Below, one piece after another: positions 12,542 through 21,524 of a stretch of 64,000 bases of DNA; position 1 is the stretch's first letter, and every line of letters starts with the position of its first letter. Both the position numbers and the translations under genes were made by a program. Source of the DNA: Erigeron canadensis (Eukaryota; Streptophyta; Magnoliopsida; Asterales; Asteraceae); assembly GCF_010389155.1 (NCBI RefSeq), contig NC_057767.1, positions 9,345,765-9,409,764 on the forward strand, in the 5' to 3' direction. The notes beneath the pieces are model-generated. The model ran no database searches, had not been told where the DNA came from, and worked only from the letters and a program-made list of their open reading frames with translations.

Positions 12542-12884
12542 ATGGCTTGAAAATTTGGGGGAAGACGACCGACCGGAATTTGGGGGAGGATAATCCCGAC
12601 ACTGGCGGTACTGCGGTGGTGGTGGACGGCGACGGCGGCAGGCGGTACTGCACGGTGGTGGCTGGCGGCGGTAATGCAATAGATGGTGGAGGAAGAGAAG
12701 GCTGGCGGTACTGCACGGTGGTGGCTGGCGGTCGACGGTGGTGGCTGGCGGCGGTACTGCAATAGATGGGTGGAGGAAAAAAAAGTGTAAAAAAATGTTA
12801 TAATTTGAAGGGTGGAGGAAGTGTAATCTGAAAATGATGGAATAGATGATGGGTGGATCGGTTTTTAAAAAGGCGTCGGGGTAA

Positions 12885-12995
12885 ACTTATTGCAGCGACC
12901 CTCGCTGCAATAAGTGGAGTAACGGTCGGGTCAAACATTTAAAGCGGTGAGTGGAAAGCTGACGTGGCGAGGGTTATTGCAGCGACCCTCGCTGC
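12885..12995. repeat. Right-flank palindromes of the Mutator-like element
   Basis: Two more copies of the GCAGCGA-ccc-TCGCTGC palindrome lie at 12,892-12,908 (arms extended to acttatt/aataagt, 12,885-12,915) and 12,979-12,995. The second is followed by the inverted terminal motif that matches the left flank, placing the element's right end near 13,042. Confidence 0.88.
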
Positions 12996-14657
12996 AAAAT
13001 GTGCGTGGTCAAATTACTAAATAGCTTTTTCAAAGTCCTCCTTATAATTAATAATTTTTCATTTCAAATTATTCTTTGTATATATATATATGTACATATG
13101 ACTATAGTAAAATTAATTCATATATATATATTTAATTATTCTTTAATTCAATTTTTAACCAAAAACTAAATTTTAACCCAAAAATACTAACACTTTAATT
13201 TTGACTAAAACAAATCTTAATCCAACTTTAACCAAAAATCCAAATAATACCCAAATAAATTTGACCAAAGAATTGTCGTTGACCGGCGTTGACCAAACCG
13301 AAAAATCAAGATTCCGGTCACTATGATGAACCATAACCAATTTCAAGACCAAAAATTACTAAAACAACTTGGATTTAACTAGATCTAGCCAAGAACAACC
13401 CGGAAATCACATATAGTCACGGTTTTAGCAAGATTTCGGTTCATATCAACACATACTAACCTAAAATTACAAGATAACACAACCATTCTTACCCAAGGTG
13501 ATAGATTTCGGATCAAAGTTCTCGGATTTGGAGGATTTCGGTTCATACTTTTCGGATCTAGAAAGATTTCGGGTATAAGTTTTCGGATTCATTGATTTTC
13601 GCATCTATAGATCTCGGATCTATATAGTTTTCGGATATATATATAGTCTACAATTATTTCAACCGAAATATATACATACATATATTTATTTCGGTCCATA
13701 TATCACGGATTTGAAAGATTTGACACATATTCATACTCAAAACCGAAAAGTATATATATTTTTGTTCAAAAATCAGACCTATAGATATATACACACATAT
13801 ATATCCGAAAATATATATAAATATAGAAAAAAAATCTGATTTAAGAGGAAGAAGAAGGCATATAACCGATCTACATATATATTATTGTAAAAATTTCGGG
13901 TTCTTACATATATATCTCCATATAATCCGAAAATATATATATATACATATATACATACAAGAAAAACGGGATTTTGATGAAGAATAACAAGAAATCATTT
14001 AGATCCAAGCATATCTTACTCGAATTTGAAAGAATGATGAAGAAAAAGGTGGTGGTTGATAGTGGTTCGTGGTGGATGGTGGCGGCCAGATGGTGGTTCG
14101 TGGTGGTTCTGTGGTTGCTGCCGAAAATAGGGAGAAAGGAGGGGGAGGGGGCGGCTAGGAGAAAGAGGGGAGGAGAGTGAGAGAGGTGAAAGGAGAAATG
14201 AGGGATTAGGGTTGGGAAGTTAGGGTTTTGTTGCCCCATTCCTTAGCCTTTACCAACTTTTGACCATCTTTGACCTTCCTAAAACCCATTTGACTCGATC
14301 ATCAAGAAGACTCGAAACTCGTAAATTTATTTTGTTGACATAAGTGAATGTAACTTTTCAATAGCTTTCTAATGGATATAAACATGTCTATATGTGTTTA
14401 TTAAATCTTTAATTGATTTAATTTTAAGTAATTTACTTAATTTGGCATTCCCACAAGACAACTAGTATTTCTCCTGTTCTCGAGTCCACGTACAATTTTT
14501 CTAAAGTCTAAGTACTTATAGAGCCCGAATAGAACATAAATCCATTTATTCCACTAATAAAGCCTTAAAGTCTAATGACGTACGTAAATAAAGCGAACTA
14601 AAAAGACCGGAAAAGTATATCGGAAAAACACGCTCAGATGACGGTTGTCACAGCGAC

Positions 14658-15030
14658 CTTATGTTAGTCATAAGATCGCTGACCTTCATTCTCTAAAATT
14701 ATGTCTAGCACCAAAATTAAATCCTTCTCTTAAAAAGAGGTGCTGAAGCAATTTTTTTAAAATTATTATCATATATATCTTTTCGATATTAAATAAAACA
14801 TAGGACTACATCTGAAACTAACTATTTCGGATGCAACTATGTTGGTGATGTGGCACTCTTTTGAACCATATGTTATATAATTCAAAACTAAATATTACCC
14901 ACTTGTTTCTCATGAGTACGTCACCTGTCCACTTGACACAGTTACTGTGCGTCTGATTGTCTGGCTCTGTCTGACACATACGGAGCACACTCAAGTATTT
15001 GTAAATATTTTTTTAAAATGTTACTCACAG
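14658..15030 (+). mobile_element. Probable continuation of the copia element with start of its 3' LTR
   Basis: This directly follows the gypsy LTR and its target copy. The sequence cttatgttagtcataagatcgctgacc resembles the cagcgac/gctgat-rich 3' part of the copia element before 2,970. A purine run (aaaaagagg, 14,732-14,740) stands just before TGctgaag at 14,741, which fits a polypurine tract followed by the TG of a 3' LTR. I cannot find the LTR's end or its 5' partner, since the 5' part of the element is outside the window. Confidence 0.45.
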
Positions 15031-15052
15031 AAATATTTTTTATAAAGAGCTG

Positions 15053-15349
15053 AGACGATCTTGGTGAAGATCGTCTAAGAAATTTTTGTGTGAAAAAATT
15101 TCTAAGTATAGAAATTTAAAAAATTTTGGGCAGAATTTCGTTTAGATTTGGAAGAAAGATTTTTGAGCAAAACCAATCAATGATGATTAGTTACCCAGAG
15201 TGTATGGTTCCCAACCAAAACACGAAACCACACAGCCACAAACTCGATCACACAGATCCAAATAAGGTAAACAAGATCGTCCTAGGTGAGACAGTCTTGT
15301 CAAGATAGTCTTAGGGACAGAAAGTGAAACGATCTTATGAAGATCGTTT
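15053..15349. repeat. Cluster of GATC-centred hairpins
   Basis: At 15,053-15,076 arms of 10 bp (agacgatctt/aagatcgtct) flank a 4-nt loop. At 15,078-15,103 arms agaaattttt/aaaaatttct follow. At 15,327-15,349 arms aaacgatctt/aagatcgttt flank a 3-nt loop. Further imperfect copies (caagatcgtcctagg, caagatagtcttagg, caagatcgtcttg) lie between 15,270 and 15,390. No gene is recognisable here. The block sits inside what would be the internal region of the minus-strand LTR fragment at 15,979-16,247. Confidence 0.75.
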
Positions 15350-15978
15350 TAGGAGCCAAAATAAGATCATCCTATCAAGATCGTCTTGAGATCATCTTCT
15401 TCCTCAACAAGCAGTTTTAACCAAAAACTCCATTAACGAATTGAAAAACTTCGATAACTTTTGAATTACTAGGAGTTAGAACTTCAAATCAGTTGCAAAC
15501 TGCTCGTTTTCACCTCAACTACACATCTACGAACAAAATTCAACACAAAACACAACAGATTCAAAACCCAAAAATCACGCCAAAAAGCTAAAATTCGAAC
15601 TAGAGATTTAGATCGAATTAGAACTTGAAATTTGACAGGAATGTGTTTTAAAGTATCACGAATCTATTGGTGAACAAAAAACTATGATTTTATGAGATTT
15701 GATAGGTGAAATGGTGAAGAACAGTGAAGATCGTTTTGAATAAAATTCGAAAAGTAAATCAATGATATCTCCTTCGTTTATCAACGAAATTTTACAAATG
15801 ATATACCGATGAAATCGTAATCGAAAGACGCTTCGAACGGTATACAAATTACGAGATATGATCAACTGTATCAAAATCCCACTGTTCGTAACAGAAACGG
15901 TTTTTGGAAAGAAAAATTTGAAAATTGGATGATTATTGCACGAAATCAAGCTCTGGATCTTTTAGGTTAACTGATTTT

Positions 15979-16247
15979 GCTCTGATACCAAATGTAAAAT
16001 ATAAATTTGAGCTCGATTTGTGCAAAAATGGTGCTAGTGTGTGAAAAGGTGTTTGTGTGTGTCTGGAGGTTAGGGATGAAGATTGAGAGAGAATTGGAGT
16101 GGAATGTATATGATTAATTAAGAAAATGGTAAAAGGCTTACAATTAATGTGTGGAAGGTGGCTATTTATATCATAAATCTAAATTTCACTAGTGCCCCTT
16201 CCACCTCTAAAACATTTACATTTTAACACCATTTTTTAGTTCTAACA
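15979..16247 (-). mobile_element. LTR (255 bp) plus tRNA-iMet primer site of a minus-strand LTR element
   Basis: On the minus strand a segment begins TGTTAGAAC (16,247) and ends ATTTTACA (15,993), the TG...CA ends of an LTR. After two more bases comes TGGTATCAGAGC (15,990-15,979), the classic sequence complementary to the 3' end of initiator methionine tRNA, used as primer site by many plant copia and TRIM elements. A TATAAATAG box lies on the same strand near 16,165. The internal region would run left from 15,978. About 1 kb is visible there, with no gag or pol, so this is a non-autonomous or truncated element. A second LTR was not found. Confidence 0.7.
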
Positions 16248-19200
16248 TATTGTGTGCACGAACTCTAGGTCAGCTTTATCGTGTTCCCGAAACTTGAAGT
16301 TTTGGTTATTGTGAACATAAAACGGGATTATGGCTATGTGGGACCAGTTACTTTCACATTGACCCATTGACTGCTTACGTGGCATGCACACAAAAACTTT
16401 TTGGGATTAGTTTATGCATACAATTAAAAAAACAAAATATTTTTTTTCAAACTCGTCAGAAACTGCAAATAATTGCCGGAAAACTTAAAAATCCGATTAA
16501 ACCTTCGTTTCTTCGAATTAGACCACAAAATTCGCACAAAAATACTCAAAAATCAGTCGCGAACAAACCCTCAACAAAAGTTAAACCGATTGAGACTCGC
16601 CGGAAAATTCACCAACTCGCCGGAAAAATTAAAATCACCATAACTTTGTTGTTTATTCGAGTTTCGACTTGAAACCAACACCAAACTGCTCAAAATTATT
16701 GTCTGAAACTCGAAGAAACAACAAAGTTATGGTGATTTTAAATTTTCCGGCGAGTTGATGAATTATCCGGCGAGTCTCAATTGGTTTAACTTTTGCCGAA
16801 GGTTTGTTCGCGACTGATTTTTGAGTATTTTGGTGCCAATTTCGTGGTCTAATTCGAAGAAACGAAAGTTTAATCGGATTTTAAGTTTTCCGGCGAGTAT
16901 TTGCAGTTTCCAGCGAGTTTGAAAAAAAATAATCTGTTTTTTTTAATTGTGTGCATAAACTAATCCCAAAAAGTTATTGTGTGCATAAACTAATCTCAAA
17001 AAGTTATTGTGTGCATGTCACGTAAGCAGTCAACTGGTTAATGTGAAAGTGGTGATCGGCTAACTTTTGACCCGGTCACTTTTGCATGCTATAGGACTAT
17101 TGAACAAGTTTCCTGAATACAATAATGTAACACCCCGACTACGGCGGAAACACGAGATGCCATAGAACGACATGGTACAAAAGATTAAATGGAAAACATC
17201 ATAATTAAAATCTTAAAATCATCCCAATCAAGAGGTTACATAGTTCAAATTAAAATGTCGATAAAGCATTACATAATCCAAATCCAAAATTGAAAAGCAT
17301 CAAAATTTTGTTTGCATTACAAGCCATCAAGCAACAAACAAATGCAACATCCAGAGGCGGTCCATTAGCTAACTTACGGCTCTAAACCTGAAAAGCATGA
17401 AGAAAAAAAAGTGTCAACTACGAGAGTTGAGTGAGTTCATAGGTTTTTAACTAGCAACATAAAGTATATATATCCATCATAATCAAAAATTTGAGAGTCA
17501 CCAAAATTTCCATGTATACCTCCAATATAACATTTGAAAAGCGTATGTTCCACTTACTATAATCAACCGTAATAAAATCACTATCATATAACCACAAGGG
17601 TATAATTCAATTAACCTTGATGAGTAAATGCTTGAGCCACTACTACTACCATTTTTTCAAAGTCCAATAATAAATAAATAAATCTTGCACGAGCTGTCAA
17701 TCAAGTGCCGTAATAATATAATATAAAGGGGTCGTGCCATGGAGACGACCTAAGTAAGGTAGCTAGAACACCCGTGGTCGGACTGGAAGTGGAGGTTGTC
17801 ACAAAGGCAACCAACCTTCCACCGTTACACAATTGGGTGGGTGGACGAAACCTAGTTGCGCAACTAACTAACTACAGGCCTCCATAATCGGAGTAAATAG
17901 TAGTGAACCGAAGAAAGCGGTTTGACAGAACTCAAGCTCATCATATAAATCATTTATCATAATGAACATACGAAACAATTTCATTTCATAATCATAATAT
18001 CAAGAATCATTTCATATATTTGTAATAATAAAAGCAATTTAGCTTATATATCATGCTTTTCACCCCGATAGTTAAAACACATAAAATAGTTTGAAAGGGG
18101 GCTATGACTCACTTGATTTGAGAGTGAAAGAGGGCTGATCAAAAGTGAAGTGCGCCTAGTGGTGTCGTCCCACAAGCAAGCCTAAACCATGGTATTCAAA
18201 ATATACACAACGTAAGTGTGTGTTACATGAACTAGTAAACTAGATCATGAGACGTATGCTAGTAGGCTTGCCTATCTTTGGTTGTTACTTAATTATGGAA
18301 ATGTAAGTGCATTATGATGTTCAAAATGTTTGGTTAAGTTAAAATTGGTGATAAGAGTAGTTCTCGTGTTATACGTTTTTGCGCGTTTATTGGAATTTCG
18401 GTAGTTTGGCTTTGATACGCATGATTTCTTTCGTACACTTAGCTTGGTAATATTATTTGACATTAGTACTGTAATATTATGGATATTAAAATATATTTTC
18501 TGATTTATATTAATTTCCTTGATTTCTTATTATTTAATTAATTATTTATTCCATTTATTCGTTAATTAATTAAATAATTCCTTATAATTATTTTTAAGTT
18601 CTTAAATTGCCTTTAAAATTCTTGGATCATTATATTTTGGTTATCTACTGATTTTCAAGTTTTTAAATTTGTAATATTATGATTTATGTATCTATTTAAG
18701 CTTTATTATTAATTTATTTAATAATGGTGATTAATTAGTGATTTTAACTTAGTTATTCATTCTTGAAGCATATAAAATTTGGTTCTTTTCTTGTGATTAT
18801 TTTTCTCCAGTATGTTTGAGATATTTTTATCATTGGTTATGTGAATTTGGCCAAGTCCATGATTTATATAATTTATTATTGATTTAGTTATCCTTTAAAT
18901 CCCATTTAAATTCATTAAATCATAAAAACACTTGGAAATCACCACAAGAGTCTTAGTCCAAAAATTCCAGGCCTTTTAGGCAACTTCTATCAATATAAAT
19001 TTGTATCAATTCAACCTCTCTTGTGTCTTGCTTAAATTGAGGACTTTTCGGTTAAAAATCGTTTACCGAAATAGTGATTTTAGCCTCATTTCTTAGGCTA
19101 TTAAGGTACTTCAAAATGGATTTTCATTCTAAATTCAATATTCACAGTAAGTTCATCATATTTTGGTGGTTCAAGTCGTGATGGTGGTGGTGGTGTGATA

Positions 19201-21122
19201 TGTGCAATTTAGTGCTTTCGGTTAGTGATTATTTGACCCGAAAAGGCGATTTTTGAGCTTATTCTTGCCATGCATCAAATGACTTGAGTTTTATACTTTT
19301 AATATGTCATATTTCCAGTATGTTCATCCTATTTTCATGGTCATAAAGTTATGGTGCATGTGTGTGCTCAAAATGCAAATTTTACAAGCTTTCGGTTTAC
19401 GATTTCAAGCATATTTTAACTTGTTTAGTTCCAAACTCATATTTTTGACATTATACTAATTTTTCCAGAATATTAACAATAATATTAACATATTTTTCAC
19501 TTATGACAAGCCTAGCTTCATCTCATAATCCAACAACAAATCCAACCTTCTAAAATCTAGCATGCATGTACTTAAATCAACACTTTTTAACATAAATCTT
19601 TATCCATCAAAAATCCATCAACATAAAAATATATTTTTATGAAATATTCCAGAAATGTATGCATAAATATTATATAAAATATGTTCATCTTTTATATAAA
19701 AGTTACTTTACAAACTATCAACACATATCTACCTTTTTGATGCTAACTTTTATAGATCTAACTCTTTAACAACAAAATGCATATTTTATAAAATTTCCAG
19801 AAATATAATCTTTATGATATATATAATATCACCATTTTTCAAAGGAAAAATCACATCAAGAACTATTAAACATATATCCACACTTTTGGGTCTTAACTAG
19901 TTGAATCATTGGATTTTTCTTCATAGATCTAACATGCATGAGCATGAGAAGAAAGACCCTATCAACTTTGCCCTCATTAAGTGTATATTTGAAATAAAAC
20001 ATAAAGAAAACATAATCTTTTGATGAAACCTTTTTAATATGAACATAAACAAGATTAAACAAGTAAAGAGATGAAGATATATACCCTTGAAGAACAAGTT
20101 TTTGTTGAAGGAAAAGTGCAGATTTTTGTGACCCAAAAAGCCTCCAATAACCCTTGTTTCAACCTCAAAACAACCCTTAAACCTTAGACTAATCAAACCC
20201 TTGCTTCACCTAACTTAAACCCTTATTATTAACAAGTGTTTAGATCGATTTTAGCTTTGTTTCACCCTTGTTCTTGGCTGGCCGAAATGAAGAAAGAAAG
20301 AGGGAGAAAAAGAGTTTTTCTTGAGAGAATAATGACTAGTGTGTGAAGAAAGTGAAGAGTGTGTTTTTGTTGGGAGTTTCAAGAGTGATTGTGTGAGAAA
20401 TAAGAATTTAAAAGTGGAGTGTGTGTGTGGTCTAAGGGGGGGACGGCCAAAAGGGTAATGAAGGGGTTTTCTATATATTTTTTTTTTGTTTAATGTAGTG
20501 TAAGAGTGTAGGAGTATAAATATATAAGTTGTATATATATATGTGTTTGTTTTATAAGTGTAATGTTAGTTAAATGTAAGAAAATGATTGTTTTAGTTAG
20601 GAATGTATAAATGTATGTATAAGTCATGTATATATACATGTATGGATATATTTTTATATTTTTAGTTGGTTACATAAGCCATTGGTTGTAAACTTGTATT
20701 TATTTTTAAGCATATATACTTACTTATTAAGGTTTCGACGCGTTTATGCACAAATAACTTCCAATTATATTTTTAGTTGGAAATTTTTATTTATCATGAT
20801 CGTATTTACTTGATTTGGTTTAGTTTTTGATTTGTTGGATATTTCATAGGAACTTTGATTGGTGTCTCAACTTGTGAGACTTACGTTATTATTATTGTCA
20901 CCCGCTTGATCATCTCTAAAATTTTTGTTCTAAGGTACTTTATTAAATTTGATTTAGAACTAAATAATAGCTTAAGATTGTTAATTAGGGGCATTATTCA
21001 CTAGCTTCTCATATAACTAAGGCTCACGGGATCACAATTAACACAACTAGCACTTATATAATATTATAAAAATGAGGGTTGTTACAAATAAAGCTGACCT
21101 AAAATTCATGCACACAATAACT
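16248..21122. mobile_element. Long-armed foldback element, right arm interrupted by a solo LTR
   Basis: The left arm runs from tattgtgtgcac (16,248) to about 16,665. The right arm runs from about 16,710 to 17,125 and, after the solo LTR, from 21,092 to about 21,122, ending in the complement gtgcacacaataac-like motif. Matching blocks in inverted order include aggtcagctttat, ttactttcacattgac, gactgcttacgtg, aactttttgggattag, ccggaaaacttaaaa, ctcaaaaatcagtcgcgaac and aaaatcaccataactttgtt. The arms are roughly 430 bp with about 45 bp between them. The right arm contains an extra copy of a 30-bp phrase (aactaatcccaaaaagttattgtgtgcat and the like). No coding frame is credible; it looks like a non-autonomous DNA element of foldback or MITE type. 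Confidence 0.8.
17126..21086 (-). mobile_element. 3,961-bp gypsy-type solo LTR with perfect 5-bp target duplication
   Basis: It begins TGTAACACCCC and ends GGTTGTTACA; the six terminal bases are perfect inverted repeats (TGTAAC/GTTACA). It is flanked by aataa on both sides (17,121-17,125 and 21,087-21,091). There is no primer site, polypurine tract, gag or pol, and no internal direct repeat that would make it a full element, so it is read as a solo LTR left by LTR-LTR recombination. The family agrees with the LTR at 2,971-14,652. The orientation is minus, because CGGGGTGTTACA then stands at the 3' end. It lies in the right arm of the foldback element. Short reading frames near 19,860-20,190 are not convincing genes. 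Confidence 0.88.
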
Positions 21123-21524
21123 TTTGAGCATTAGTTGATTGTATTTTTGGGTAATTATCCCTTTTTAAATTAGTAATAATAATTTAAAGAAAACATAATC
21201 AAACGTACAAGTAATTAAAAGTTAGATGAATATTTGTTATTACTATTATTTTTTTAAAAATCAGATAATAGATATAGATTTAAAAAAAGATAAAGATTCC
21301 CCCATCAATCAATCTATCTGATGAAAGGTTGCCTTCTCTAGCTGTATCTATCAATATCAATTTACACACAATCTTAAACACACCACCTGTTCAACCACCC
21401 CCAAAATTCACATTCAGTCATGTCTTTCCTATGATTCAATCCAATCCTTCCCATCCCATAACAACAAACAACATTAACAATAATCCTTAAAAATCAAGAA
21501 AAAAAAAAACACACCCAAATTTAA
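21123..21524 (+). promoter_or_regulatory. Upstream region and 5' leader of LPEAT1
   Basis: About 400 bp between the end of the foldback element and the LPEAT1 start codon. It is AT-rich up to about 21,290 and then CA-rich, as is usual for a plant 5' untranslated leader. No upstream ATG frame of note; no single TATA box can be picked with confidence. Confidence 0.4.

Larger units (their letters stand above)
4134..13042. mobile_element. Two-gene Mutator-like element with OTU-fused transposase
   Basis: The insert carries the two convergent genes at 4,720-9,427 (+) and 9,830-11,371 (-). Its outer edges share an inverted terminal motif: ttagtaaaattaccacac at about 4,161 and, on the opposite strand near 13,000-13,025, ttagtaatttgaccacgcac. 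Each is followed directly by the GCAGCGA-ggg-TCGCTGC palindrome. A candidate 9-bp target duplication with one mismatch is tataattta (4,125-4,133) and tataattaa (13,043-13,051). The length of the duplication and the MULE domain both point to the Mutator superfamily. The exact ends are my best guess, because the outermost 20 bp of the terminal repeats are poorly conserved. The element lies inside a gypsy LTR and is therefore younger than it. Confidence 0.72.
2971..14652 (-). mobile_element. Gypsy-type LTR (likely solo) split by a Mutator-like insertion
   Basis: The left end reads TGTAACACCCC and the right end GTTGTCACA. These are near-inverted LTR termini of the kind seen at the second LTR at 17,126. 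The opening segment aligns with that LTR (shared cggcggaaacacgag-like stretch), so they are one family. Flanking 5-mers are acgac (2,966-2,970) and gcgac (14,653-14,657), a one-mismatch target duplication. Without the insert at about 4,134-13,042 the LTR would be about 2.76 kb. No gag, pol, primer site or second LTR is visible, which favours a solo LTR. Reading towards the CGGGGTG-TTACA-like end, the LTR is oriented on the minus strand. The remaining parts (2,971-4,133 and 13,043-14,652) hold no convincing gene; a GA-rich stretch near 14,030-14,200 only yields low-complexity frames. Confidence 0.75.

Noticed and set aside
12288..12762. Minus-strand proline-rich reading frames
   Set aside because: They read through a 120-bp tandem duplication and a GGTGG-type low-complexity stretch in two frames at once. 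Composition, not a gene, explains them.
13904..14239. Minus-strand frame of 111 codons in the gypsy LTR
   Set aside because: It lies in the GA/CT-rich leader-like part of an LTR, is Ser/His/Pro/Phe-rich, and has no known motif.
19856..20196. Minus-strand frames inside the solo LTR
   Set aside because: Phe/Leu/Ile-rich translation of AT-rich DNA without a conserved motif; an LTR is not expected to code here.
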